From Rhodosalinus sp041365695 (GTDB lineage Bacteria > Pseudomonadota > Alphaproteobacteria > Rhodobacterales > Rhodobacteraceae): 64,000 nucleotides of DNA. The notes below the pieces were generated by a model that was not told the origin of the DNA, searched no databases, and saw nothing but the letters and a program-made list of their open reading frames with translations. The position numbers were made by a program, and so were the translations under genes. Location: NCBI RefSeq assembly GCF_041365695.1, contig NZ_JBGFSJ010000008.1:1-64000 (forward strand). Reading direction: 5' to 3'. Of the stretch, positions 43,558 to 51,524 are shown piece after piece (the first letter of the stretch is position 1; every line of letters begins with the position of its first letter).

Positions 43558-44673
43558 TCAGCCCTTGTCCGACTTAAGCGCGAGCACCAGGTCCATCACG
43601 TTCGTGCCGGTGGGCCCGGGCGCGAAGGTCAGACCGCGCGCCGCGAGCCAGCGCCCGCTGTCGGCCGCGGCCAGGGCCGCGTCGGCGCCCGCCTCCCAGC
43701 TTCGGCCATCGACGAAGCCTCCGGCGGCGTCGGTGGGCCCGTCCGTGCCGTCCGTCCCGGCCACGAGCACGGCAAGGTCGGGGCGGCCCGCGATCTCTCG
43801 GGCCAGCATGAGGGCGAGCGCCTGGTTCCGCCCGCCTTCACCCGGCGCATCGGGCAGCACGACCGTCGGCTCCCCGCCCCAGATGTGCAGACCGGCCGGC
43901 CCGGCCCGAAGCGTCGCGCCGATCCGCGCCGCGCAATCGGCGACATCGGCGTAAAGGCTTTCCTCGTCGGTCACGACGGCCAGGCCCTCGGCGCGCGCCG
44001 CCCGAGCGCTGGCGGCCCGGGCGTGGGCGTTCGACGCCACGATCCGCGTCAGCGACGCGAAGCGCGCGCCGTCGGGAACCCGCCCGATCCCTGACCCGAT
44101 CACCCCGATCCCGTCGCCCTCGACGTCCGAGATAGCAAGCACCGTGACCCGCGCACCGGCAAAGCCTTCCAGAAGCCGCCCGCCCTTGATGCGGGAAAGC
44201 TCCCGGCGGCGAGCGTTCATGGTGGCGATATCCGCCCCGGAGGCGAGAAGGCGCCGGGTTTCGGCCACCACGTCGCCCAGGGAGAGCCCGTCCTCGGGTG
44301 CCTCTGCAAGCGCGGAGGCGCCGCCGGAGACCAGCAGAAGCAGATGATCATCCGGGCCGCAGTCGTTCACGGCCGCAACCAGCGCCGCGCCGCCCTTCAG
44401 GCTCGTGGCGTCGGGGACGGGATGGCCCGCCTCGATGACGTCGAGGCCGGGAACGGGCTGGCCATGGCCGTGCTTCGTCACCGCAAGGGCCGGAACCGCG
44501 CCGTACTGGACGAGCGCGGCGCGCGCCATCTCGACGGCGGCCTTGCCCACGGCGAGGATCCGGTCGGGCCGCGGCACGTCCTCGGAGCCGAGCGCGCGCG
44601 CGACGGCGGCATGCCCGCCCACGGCGGCGACACCGGCCCGCCAGATGCGTTCCAGGCTTGCCCGTGCCTCCAT
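43558..44673 (-). CDS. glycerate 2-kinase (GckA/TtuD, MOFRL family)
   Basis: A 371-residue kinase of the GckA family. GKAAVEMARAAL is the early nucleotide-binding helix; LLLVSGGASALAEAP, SRIKGGRLLEG and TGTDGTDGPTDAAGG are the diagnostic blocks of the family, the last in the MOFRL domain. It phosphorylates glycerate in the serine or hydroxypyruvate pathway. The start at 44673 overlaps the trhO stop by one base; the frame above continues out of the family. Confidence 0.88.
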   Translation of the reverse strand: MEARASLERIWRAGVAAVGGHAAVARALGSEDVPRPDRILAVGKAAVEMARAALVQYGAVPALAVTKHGHGQPVPGLDVIEAGHPVPDATSLKGGAALVAAVNDCGPDDHLLLLVSGGASALAEAPEDGLSLGDVVAETRRLLASGADIATMNARRRELSRIKGGRLLEGFAGARVTVLAISDVEGDGIGVIGSGIGRVPDGARFASLTRIVASNAHARAASARAARAEGLAVVTDEESLYADVADCAARIGATLRAGPAGLHIWGGEPTVVLPDAPGEGGRNQALALMLAREIAGRPDLAVLVAGTDGTDGPTDAAGGFVDGRSWEAGADAALAAADSGRWLAARGLTFAPGPTGTNVMDLVLALKSDKG

Positions 44674-45653
44674 CAGTCCCCGCCTTCCGCGCGGCCCGGG
44701 CCCGGGGCGGCGTCCGCGACTTCCGTGCCGGCGCCCGGTGCGGTCGCGCCGTGCCGGCCCAGATGCTGCTCTCCCCGCGCCCGGGCGAGCGCGATCTGGC
44801 GCTGTCGCTCGCGGAAACGCGCCTTGTCCTCCGCGCTCGTCTCCCCGATGCAATGGTGGCAGCTGACGCCTTCCTCGAAACCGGGATGCTCGCGATCCTC
44901 CGGAAGGATTGGCCGCCGGCAGGCATGACAGAGCTCGTGCGGTCCCTCGACGAGGCCGTGGCCCACGGAAACCCGCTCGTCGAAGACGAAGCAGGCCCCG
45001 CGCCAGAGGCTTTCCGCCTCGTGCACCTCCTCGAGGTATTTCAGCACGCCGCCCTTGAGGTGATAGACCTCCTCCACCCCCTGCGACAGCAGCCAGTTGG
45101 TGGATTTCTCGCAGCGGATGCCGCCGGTGCAGAACATGGCGATGCGCTTGTTGTGAAAGCGGTGCCGGTTCCTTTCCCACCATTCCGGGAATTCGCGGAA
45201 ACTGGCCGTGCCGGGATCCACCGCGCCCTCGAAGGTGCCGATCTCCACCTCGTAGTCGTTGCGCGTGTCGATCACCGCGACGTCGGGCCGGCGGATCAGG
45301 TCGTTCCAGTCCCGCGCCTCCACGTAGCGTCCGGAGCGCGCGCGCGGATCCACGTCGGGCTGGCCCATGGTCACGATCTCGCGCTTCACCCGGACCTTGA
45401 GCTTGCCGAAGGGCGCCGCCGAGGCGGCGCTTTCCTTCCACTCAAGCCCGGCGCAGCCGGGCAGCGCGCGGATACGGGCGAGCACCGCGTCGATCCCCGC
45501 GCGGCTGCCCGCGATCGTGCCGTTGATCCCTTCACGCGCCAGCAGAAGCGTGCCGGTGACGCCGTGCGCGGCGCAGACCCGCTCGAGGGGTGCGCGGATC
45601 GCTCCGGGATCGTCGAAAGGCGTGAAACGGTATAGCGCGGCCACGGTGAACAT
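44673..45653 (-). CDS. trhO: tRNA uridine 5-oxyacetate synthesis hydroxylase (rhodanese-like)
   Basis: A 326-residue YceA/TrhO-type protein. REGINGTIAGS belongs to the N-terminal domain, and the rhodanese domain holds VIDTRNDYEVEIGTFEGAV and the Cys of FCTGGIRCEKSTNW. It hydroxylates U34 of some tRNAs. A C-terminal zinc-like segment has CHACRRP and CHHC motifs, followed by a low-complexity tail. The start at 45653 (MFTVAALYRF) is the family N-terminus; a Met three codons earlier is possible. Confidence 0.88.
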   Translation of the reverse strand: MFTVAALYRFTPFDDPGAIRAPLERVCAAHGVTGTLLLAREGINGTIAGSRAGIDAVLARIRALPGCAGLEWKESAASAAPFGKLKVRVKREIVTMGQPDVDPRARSGRYVEARDWNDLIRRPDVAVIDTRNDYEVEIGTFEGAVDPGTASFREFPEWWERNRHRFHNKRIAMFCTGGIRCEKSTNWLLSQGVEEVYHLKGGVLKYLEEVHEAESLWRGACFVFDERVSVGHGLVEGPHELCHACRRPILPEDREHPGFEEGVSCHHCIGETSAEDKARFRERQRQIALARARGEQHLGRHGATAPGAGTEVADAAPGPGRAEGGD

Positions 45654-45760
45654 GGCGCGCATCTAGGGGCGCCACCGGTGCAAGCGCAAGAGGCGCGGAC
45701 GTTGACGGGACCGGCCCCGCGGCCTACGCATTCATGGCGGAAGTGGCCGAAGGAGCACCG

Positions 45761-46366
45761 ATGCGCCCTGCAACCGAAGCCTTGGTGGTCATCGACCTGC
45801 AGAACGATTTCTGCCCGGGCGGCGCGCTCGCCGTGGAGGGCGGTGACGAGATCGTTCCCGGCGTGAACGCGCTGATGGACGAGTTCCGCGCGGTGATCCT
45901 CACCCAGGACTGGCACCCGCCGCGCCATTCCTCCTTCGCCAGCGAGCACGAGGGCAAGGCGCCCTTCGAGACGACCCGGATGCCCTATGGCGAGCAGGTC
46001 CTCTGGCCCGACCACTGCATCCAGAACAGCGCGGGCGCGGCGTTCCACCCCGATCTCCGCACCGGCGATGCCGACATGATCCTGCGCAAGGGGTTCCGCC
46101 GCGAGATCGACAGCTACTCCGCCTTTTTCGAGAACGACCACGAGACGCCCACCGGGCTCGAGGGCTACCTGCGCACGCGCGGGATCGAACGGATCGTCCT
46201 CGCCGGCCTCGCCACGGACTTCTGCGTGACGTGGTCGGCGCTCGACGCGGCACGGCTCGGCGTCGCGGTGGAGGTGCGCCAGGACCTTTGCCGGGCCATC
46301 GACCTCGACGGGTCGCTGTCCGACGCGATCGCGAGGATGCGCGCCGCGGGCGTCACGCTCGCATGA
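45761..46366 (+). CDS. pncA: nicotinamidase
   Basis: A 201-residue isochorismatase-fold amidase converting nicotinamide to nicotinate. Catalytic Asp lies in VVIDLQNDFCPGGALAV, Lys in MILRKGF and Cys in TDFCVTWSALDA; the metal ligands are in DWHPPRHSSF. The start at 45761 has GAAGGAG six bases upstream; an ATG at 45734 is the alternative. It overlaps the next gene by 4 bases. With pncB it completes nicotinamide salvage to NAD. Confidence 0.93.
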   Translation: MRPATEALVVIDLQNDFCPGGALAVEGGDEIVPGVNALMDEFRAVILTQDWHPPRHSSFASEHEGKAPFETTRMPYGEQVLWPDHCIQNSAGAAFHPDLRTGDADMILRKGFRREIDSYSAFFENDHETPTGLEGYLRTRGIERIVLAGLATDFCVTWSALDAARLGVAVEVRQDLCRAIDLDGSLSDAIARMRAAGVTLA

Positions 46367-47082
46367 AAAAGCCGCTCCGCGCGCGCATCGGTGGGGCCCG
46401 TGTCGCCGCGCCGTCGGCCGTGGCGGAACGGGCGCGGGCGGGCCTCTTCGCCTATGTCGACGGGATGGCCGCGCAGGGCGCCGCGCCCGAGACCGCCCTG
46501 GCCGAGATCGCGGAGGGAAAGGCGGCGACGGGGATCGCCCGCGTCGCACTGTCGGCCACGGCGGCCCCCGCGGGGCTCGCCTGCACCCGGGGCTGCGCCT
46601 TCTGCTGCATCCTGGGCGGCGAGGATGGCGCCACGATCACCGAAGCCGAGGCGCGCGCGCTCCACGCGGCGCTTCGCCCGCTGGCGGGTCAGCCGGACGG
46701 GCGCGCCTGGCATCCCCGGGCCTGCCCGGCGCTCGATCCCGAAACGCGCGCCTGCCGGGCCTATGACGCACGGCCGGTGATCTGCCGCAGCTACGTCTCC
46801 ACCGACGCCGCCGCCTGCGAGCGGGTGGCCGGCGGTATTCCGGCGCAGGGGCCGGGCACGCTCGGCCCCTATCACACCTATCTCGCCGCGCTCGGGCTGA
46901 GCCGCGCGGCGCTCCGGGGCGTGCGCCGCGTTTCCACCCATGCGCTGTCGCGCCTGGCCGCCGCGGCGGTGGAGGGCGCGAGCCTCGAGGACGCGCTCGC
47001 CGCGTCGCGCCACAAGCCCGGCGCGCTCGACGCGGAACTGTCGCGGTCCCGGCGCGACCGGAGCCGTGCGGGGTTGCCCTGA
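46363..47082 (+). CDS. YkgJ-like Cys-cluster protein
   Basis: A 239-residue protein. The cysteine set CTRGCAFCCILGG and CPALDPETRACRAYDARPVICRSY matches YkgJ family proteins, thought to bind zinc or an iron-sulfur centre. It begins within the pncA stop (ATGA) and lies 53 bases before pncB. The metal role is known only from motif; its place in an NAD-salvage operon is unexplained. Confidence 0.7.
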   Translation: MKKPLRARIGGARVAAPSAVAERARAGLFAYVDGMAAQGAAPETALAEIAEGKAATGIARVALSATAAPAGLACTRGCAFCCILGGEDGATITEAEARALHAALRPLAGQPDGRAWHPRACPALDPETRACRAYDARPVICRSYVSTDAAACERVAGGIPAQGPGTLGPYHTYLAALGLSRAALRGVRRVSTHALSRLAAAAVEGASLEDALAASRHKPGALDAELSRSRRDRSRAGLP

Positions 47083-47135
47083 GGGGGCGTGCTTGCTCTA
47101 ACCGGTGACGCCTCGTAGGGAAGGAGCGCGGCCTC

Positions 47136-48428
47136 ATGGTCGACATCGCCACGCGCGTCTACAATCACAAGTGGAAGATCGATCCGATCGTGCGATCATT
47201 GATCGACACGGATTTCTACAAGCTGCTGATGTGCCAGTCGATCTTCCGCAACAAGCCGGAGACGACCGTCACCTTCAGCCTGATCAACCGCTCCACCGAG
47301 GTGCCGCTGGCCAGGCTCGTGGACGAGGGCGAGCTGCGCGAACAGCTCGACCACATCCGCTCCCTCGGTCTGTCGCGCGGGGAATCCACCTGGCTGCGCG
47401 GCAACATGTTCTACGGCAAGCGTCAGATGTTCCGCCCGGATTTCATGGAGTGGTTCGAGAACCTGCGCCTGCCGCCCTACCACCTGGAGCGCGTGGGCGA
47501 CCAGTACGAGCTGACCTTCGAGGGCAAGTGGCCCGAGGTCATGCTGTGGGAGATCCCCGCCCTCGCCGTGCTGATGGAACTGCGCGGCCGCGCCGTGCTG
47601 GGCGACATGGGCCGCTTCGAGCTTCAGGTGCTCTACGCCCGCGCCATGACCAAGCTCTGGGAGAAGATCGAGCGCCTGCGCCCGCACGAGGGCCTGCGCA
47701 TCGCCGATTTCGGCACGCGGCGGCGGCATTCCTTCCTCTGGCAGGACTGGTGCGTGCAGGCGATGCTCGAGGGGCTGGGCAAGCGCTTCGTCGGCACCTC
47801 CAACTGCCTCATCGCCATGCGCCGCGAGGTGGAGGCGATCGGCACCAACGCGCATGAGCTGCCCATGGTCTACGCCGCGCTCGCCGACACCGACGAGGAG
47901 TTGGCCCGCGCGCCCTACAAGGTGCTCTCGGACTGGCACGAGGAGCATGACGGCAACCTGCGCATCATCCTGCCCGACACCTACGGCTCGCAATCCTTCT
48001 TCGACAACGCGCCCGCCTGGCTTGCCGGCTGGACGGGGGTGCGGGTGGACTCGGGCGACCCGGCGGAGGGGGCGGAGATCGCCATCCGCTGGTGGGAGAG
48101 GATGGGCGAGGATCCCCGCGAAAAGCTGGTGATCTTCTCCGACGGGCTCGATACCGACGTGATCCTCGACCTCTATCAGCGCTTCTCGGGCCGGGTGCGG
48201 GTGAGCTTCGGCTGGGGGACCTTCCTGACCAACGACTTCCGCGGGCTGGTGGAGGGCGACCGCCTCGCCCCCTTCTCCCTCGTCTGCAAGGCCGCCGCCG
48301 CCGAGGGCCGCCCGACCGTCAAGCTCTCGGACAACCCCGAAAAGGCCATGGGCCCGGCCGAGGAAATCGCCCGCTACAAGCGGGTGTTCGGGGTGGGGGA
48401 GCAGGTTAGGCGGGAGGTGGTGGTTTAG
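47136..48428 (+). CDS. pncB: nicotinate phosphoribosyltransferase
   Basis: A 430-residue enzyme making nicotinate mononucleotide from nicotinate and PRPP, the first step of the Preiss-Handler route. LIDTDFYKLLMCQSIF, FSLINRSTEVPLA, DFGTRRRHSFLWQDW and VRVDSGDPAEGAEIA are family blocks, and GWGTFLTNDF is the later phosphate-binding region. AAGGAGCGCGGCCTC precedes the start. Its last 23 bases overlap the stop end of the convergent AAA-TIR gene. Confidence 0.95.
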   Translation: MVDIATRVYNHKWKIDPIVRSLIDTDFYKLLMCQSIFRNKPETTVTFSLINRSTEVPLARLVDEGELREQLDHIRSLGLSRGESTWLRGNMFYGKRQMFRPDFMEWFENLRLPPYHLERVGDQYELTFEGKWPEVMLWEIPALAVLMELRGRAVLGDMGRFELQVLYARAMTKLWEKIERLRPHEGLRIADFGTRRRHSFLWQDWCVQAMLEGLGKRFVGTSNCLIAMRREVEAIGTNAHELPMVYAALADTDEELARAPYKVLSDWHEEHDGNLRIILPDTYGSQSFFDNAPAWLAGWTGVRVDSGDPAEGAEIAIRWWERMGEDPREKLVIFSDGLDTDVILDLYQRFSGRVRVSFGWGTFLTNDFRGLVEGDRLAPFSLVCKAAAAEGRPTVKLSDNPEKAMGPAEEIARYKRVFGVGEQVRREVVV

Positions 48429-49914
48429 GCCGCTTCTCTGTCTCACGATCCTCTTGAAGTCTCTGGCATATGGCCTCCGCTATCTCTTCAATCTGCGCTT
48501 CAACATCGCCAGCTGGATCGAAAGACAGCGTGCCATAGTTCTGCTCGTCCGAAAAATAACCCGGTTTTAAGTTTCTGTATCGAATACCAATTACAGCCCC
48601 CTGCCCGAACCTCTCTCTAAAATTGTCACTTTCAAATTTAGTCCAAATTCTCGTCGGATAATCCGGAGACAGGAAAGGCACCACATAATTGGCTTCCGTT
48701 CGGTATATTTTTCCCAAATAGTCCTCGATATTCTCAGCTATGATCCTATGCTGCTCGTTCTTATCGTAAAACACGGCGACCTCTCTTTGAGTCAGCCGCT
48801 CAAATAGAAGTTCAGCGACGTCTCTATCAGGACCCGCGAAGGAAAGCGCTATATCGTAGCGACCGCGGAAATAGTCTGCAGTATACCCCACCTTCCGGGA
48901 GAAGTTTCTCCAAACCAAGTTTCTAAGAAAGAATACTATCTTTGGATCTTCGACGCTCAAAATCTTAGTCTCAGGCTGGTAATGAAAATGCGATCCGAGA
49001 ATCTCTGCTTTCTCTTCAAGCAAAGCCTCAAGATACCCTTTCTTGATCACCTGATTGACACTCGCCTCCAATTCAGGCTTTGCGCGAACAGCATCTGCGA
49101 GGTCAAGCGACCACTCTTCCGATTCGGAGAGCCACTTAAGCATGTGCAAGTATGGAGCACGTCCTTCCCGTCGAATCTTGGAACCTCGAGCAAATTCTAT
49201 AGCCGCCTCCATAAACTGACCGGAAAGCGTGTCCATAACTCTCTCTGTCACTACGTCACCGGACAAATTCACAGCCAAGTGGGCGGGTTGTGTTTCAATC
49301 ACGCCTGCTTCTACGCACAAATTGTGGCATAAAACTTGTGCAATGTGGAAGCTTCCCTGACTTCTTGCAGCTATGACCTCCTTGTCCGTGATTGAGATAT
49401 TCAAAGCTTCCTCTCCGAGCTCAATCATTCGTTGAATTTTTTCGGGAGGATTGGCCTCAAGACGAAAAACATCGAGACGCATTCCGAGATCATGCGCAAA
49501 TCTCACAAGCTGATCGCCAGCCTTATTTATCCCGATCAAAATCAGCTTTGATTCTTCATCGCCAGAATCTGCCAGCACCTTCATATAATCTGACAGCTTC
49601 TCTTTCACTACCGTAGGCAAACGGTGAAAGTCATCTACAACTACTGTGCCGATCGATTCCGTGTCGGGAAGTATCTGAATATACTCGACATCCGCCTCCC
49701 GCCGCGCGGACAACTGCGTCACAGCTCCGCTAATGCCGAGCTCTTCCAGAATCCTGGTCACTACGGTTGTCTTTCCGATGCCGGATGGCCCCTCAATGAT
49801 AACAGGCCGCCCAGGGGTTCGAATTGCAATCGTTATTGCCCCGTAACGGATGGGTGGAACGAAGTTATACTTGGGCGTCCCAGATAAGCGAAAAACTTCT
49901 TCGACGAGCGGCAT
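48406..49914 (-). CDS. AAA-type ATPase fused to a C-terminal TIR domain (candidate immune NADase)
   Basis: A 502-residue single-gene protein. Residues 1-40 carry FVPPIRYGAITIAIRTPGRP, then the P-loop EGPSGIGKTT (Walker A, 41-50), VVVDDF (Walker B, 91-96) and LILIGIN (sensor-like, 124-130). A helical region spans about 150-345. A TIR domain starts at about 352 (YDIALSFAGPDRDVAELLF) and shows VPFLSPDYPTRIWTKFES, whose W424-x3-E428 is the position of the catalytic Glu in NAD-cleaving TIR enzymes. Base composition is much AT-richer than neighbours. The start at 49914 has GAGGAA upstream; longer starts add unrelated sequence. Anti-phage NAD depletion is the best hypothesis. Confidence 0.85.
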   Translation of the reverse strand: MPLVEEVFRLSGTPKYNFVPPIRYGAITIAIRTPGRPVIIEGPSGIGKTTVVTRILEELGISGAVTQLSARREADVEYIQILPDTESIGTVVVDDFHRLPTVVKEKLSDYMKVLADSGDEESKLILIGINKAGDQLVRFAHDLGMRLDVFRLEANPPEKIQRMIELGEEALNISITDKEVIAARSQGSFHIAQVLCHNLCVEAGVIETQPAHLAVNLSGDVVTERVMDTLSGQFMEAAIEFARGSKIRREGRAPYLHMLKWLSESEEWSLDLADAVRAKPELEASVNQVIKKGYLEALLEEKAEILGSHFHYQPETKILSVEDPKIVFFLRNLVWRNFSRKVGYTADYFRGRYDIALSFAGPDRDVAELLFERLTQREVAVFYDKNEQHRIIAENIEDYLGKIYRTEANYVVPFLSPDYPTRIWTKFESDNFRERFGQGAVIGIRYRNLKPGYFSDEQNYGTLSFDPAGDVEAQIEEIAEAICQRLQEDRETEKRPKPPPPA

Positions 49915-50142
49915 AGTTTCCTCGAGAATTATGTGCTGCTGAAAGTAATCAAAAAAGATGTACTTGATCAAGATCGCAGTAACGATGGACGGAGGGAACT
50001 CCACCCCCACACCCCGCGTCCCCCTCCGGTGCGACTGGACGACCTCTACCGTCCCTTCGAGCGTGTCGTGGCCTTCGTTCTCATGGCCCCGCACCGTTGA
50101 GGTCATCGCGCTTGCCGGGCGGCGCTTCGCCCCTCGCCGCGG
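49915..50142. other. spacer upstream of the AAA-TIR gene
   Basis: 228 bases between the AAA-TIR start and the arfB stop. The 50 bases next to the gene are AT-rich (AAAAAAGATG around 49950) and probably hold its promoter; the rest returns to high GC at about 49985. No gene or RNA was recognised. The composition step near 49985 probably marks one border of the inserted segment. Confidence 0.45.
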
Positions 50143-50565
50143 TCAGTCCCCCTCCCCCGGCGTGCCCCTCAGCGCCTTTACCTCCCCGCGCTTCTTCTTC
50201 GCCTCCAGCCGGCGGCGCTTGGAGGCGAGGGTGGGGCGGGTGGGCTTGCGTTTCTTCGGCGCCACCGTGGCCTTGCGCACCAGCTCGGCCAGGCGTTCGC
50301 GGGCGATCTCGCGGTTGCGGGACTGGTGGCGGGTGTCCTCGGCGCGGATCACCACCGCACCCTCCTTCGTCCAGCGCGAGCCCGCCAGCCGCCGCAGCCG
50401 CCGCTTCACGGGCTCGGGGAGGTTGGGCGAGCGCGCGGCCTCGAAGCGGAGCTCCACCGCCGAGCTTACCTTGTTCACGTTCTGCCCGCCGGGCCCGCCC
50501 GAGCGGGTGAACTGCTCGGTCAGTTCCCACTCTTCCAGTTCGATCTGATCGGTGATCCGCAACAT
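50143..50565 (-). CDS. arfB: alternative ribosome-rescue factor ArfB (peptidyl-tRNA hydrolase)
   Basis: A 140-residue release-factor-like protein. The SGGPGGQNVNKVSSAVELRF block holds the GGQ catalytic tripeptide, and the basic C-terminal tail (RRRLEAKKKRGEVKALRG) inserts into the mRNA channel of stalled ribosomes. No codon-recognition domain is present. Length and motif order match ArfB/YaeJ and ICT1. It is preceded by a terminator and so forms its own transcript. Confidence 0.95.
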   Translation of the reverse strand: MLRITDQIELEEWELTEQFTRSGGPGGQNVNKVSSAVELRFEAARSPNLPEPVKRRLRRLAGSRWTKEGAVVIRAEDTRHQSRNREIARERLAELVRKATVAPKKRKPTRPTLASKRRRLEAKKKRGEVKALRGTPGEGD

Positions 50566-50600
50566 GGGCCCAGTATGGGGCGCAATCGCGCCACGAAAAA

Positions 50601-50622
50601 GGGCCGCCCGTGCGGGCGGCCC
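50601..50622 (-). terminator. intrinsic terminator
   Basis: GGGCCGCCCG (50601-50610) and CGGGCGGCCC (50613-50622) form a perfect 10-bp stem with a 2-base centre. On the minus strand it is followed directly by five T (AAAAA at 50596-50600 on plus). It ends transcription from the yhhQ/micro-ORF unit before arfB. Confidence 0.8.
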
Positions 50623-50693
50623 TTTCGAGAAATTCGGAGGTGGCGCCGGTTCAGGCTGGCGCCAATCCGGTGGCCTCGCCCCTCAGGGCTGCC

Positions 50694-50750
50694 TCAGAGG
50701 CGCGCCTCCCGGACTGTTCCGACACCCCGCTCCAATGTTTCTCTCGACAC
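50694..50750 (-). CDS. possible 18-codon ORF with near-perfect anti-16S ribosome-binding site
   Basis: GTG start at 50750, stop at 50694: MSRETLERGVGTVREARL. The preceding AAAGGAGGTGGTCC (50752-50765) is complementary to almost the whole 3' end of 16S rRNA, far longer than ordinary sites here. After the stop comes a TGGCGCC/GGCGCCA inverted repeat and then the terminator at 50601-50622. The unit may be a real small protein, a leader peptide or a small RNA. No homology is known to me, so translation is unproven. Confidence 0.4.
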   Translation of the reverse strand: MSRETLERGVGTVREARL

Positions 50751-50789
50751 TGGACCACCTCCTTTCAATTCTGTTGCGACCTGAGGTGA

Positions 50790-50814
50790 GCGTGGCACAG
50801 TTTGTGCGCCACGC
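50790..50814. repeat. hairpin between yhhQ and the micro-ORF
   Basis: GCGTGGC (50790-50796) pairs with GCCACGC (50808-50814), with further partial pairing inside (CACAG/TTGTGC). It lies 10 bases past the yhhQ stop on the minus strand. It may end yhhQ transcription or form the 5' structure of a small transcript that includes the 18-codon ORF. Confidence 0.4.
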
Positions 50815-50823
50815 AAAGCAAAA

Positions 50824-51432
50824 TCATACCGGTTGTGCCGTGAGGCGCTTCACCAGCAGCCGGAAGGGCACCAGCGCCAGGAGTGCGAGCGACAGTTTCA
50901 CCATCCAGTCCGCCACCGCGAGCGACACCCAGAGCGGCGCCACGGGCCCCTGGCCCAGGAGCGGCAGCGCCTCGTTCGCCCAGCCCACATCGGCCGAGGG
51001 CTGGAGGAAGGAGAGCCCCGCCGCGAAGGCCACCGAGAAGAAGATCGCCGTGTCGAGCGTGGAACCCGCGAGCGTGGAGACGAGCGGTGCGCGCCACCAG
51101 CGCCCGCCGCGCAGCCGGTCGAACACCGCCACGTCGAGCATCTGCGCGGCGAGGAAGGCCAGGCCCGAGCCCAGCGCGATGCGGAAGGTCGTGGCGTCGA
51201 AGGCCGAGGCCACGAGGGAGCAGAGCACGCCCACGACGAAGCCCGCGAAGACGACGCGCCGGGCGGCGGCGACGCCGTAGACGCGGTTCATCACGTCGGT
51301 GACGAGGAAGGCGAGCGGGTAGGTGAAGGCCCCCCAGGTCAGCCACTGGCCGAAAAGGACCTGCACGAGGATGTTGGAGGCCACCACGATGGCGGCCATG
51401 GCGGCGATGCCGGGCAGATGCGCGCGAGTCAT
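50824..51432 (-). CDS. yhhQ: queuosine precursor transporter (YhhQ/VUT family)
   Basis: A 202-residue membrane protein with about six helices. TYPLAFLVTDVMNRVYGVAAAR and AQMLDVAVFDRLRGG are the diagnostic VUT-family blocks, with FRIALGSGLAFLA between them. Such proteins take up preQ0 or preQ1 for queuosine tRNA modification. No preQ1 riboswitch fold was recognised upstream. It is transcribed alone, 92 bases after mepA. Confidence 0.9.
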   Translation of the reverse strand: MTRAHLPGIAAMAAIVVASNILVQVLFGQWLTWGAFTYPLAFLVTDVMNRVYGVAAARRVVFAGFVVGVLCSLVASAFDATTFRIALGSGLAFLAAQMLDVAVFDRLRGGRWWRAPLVSTLAGSTLDTAIFFSVAFAAGLSFLQPSADVGWANEALPLLGQGPVAPLWVSLAVADWMVKLSLALLALVPFRLLVKRLTAQPV

Positions 51433-51524
51433 GGGTTATCCCGTTTTGGCAAGGTTGCGGGGACTTGGCCCGCCCTCATGGCGGACGGGCGGCGCATACA
51501 GCCCCGCGGGCCGGGATGCAAGGC

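Noticed and set aside
46363..50106. pncB and the AAA-TIR gene forming one operon
   Set aside because: The genes are convergent and differ strongly in base composition, so they cannot be co-transcribed.
50700..50770. Fragment of a 16S rRNA 3' end on the plus strand
   Set aside because: The CACCTCCTTTC match is only about 14 bases and no 16S sequence continues upstream, so a strong ribosome-binding site on the minus strand is simpler.
51433..51524. preQ1 riboswitch upstream of yhhQ
   Set aside because: A short GCGGG/CCCGC stem exists, but no preQ1-I, -II or -III consensus sequence was recognised.
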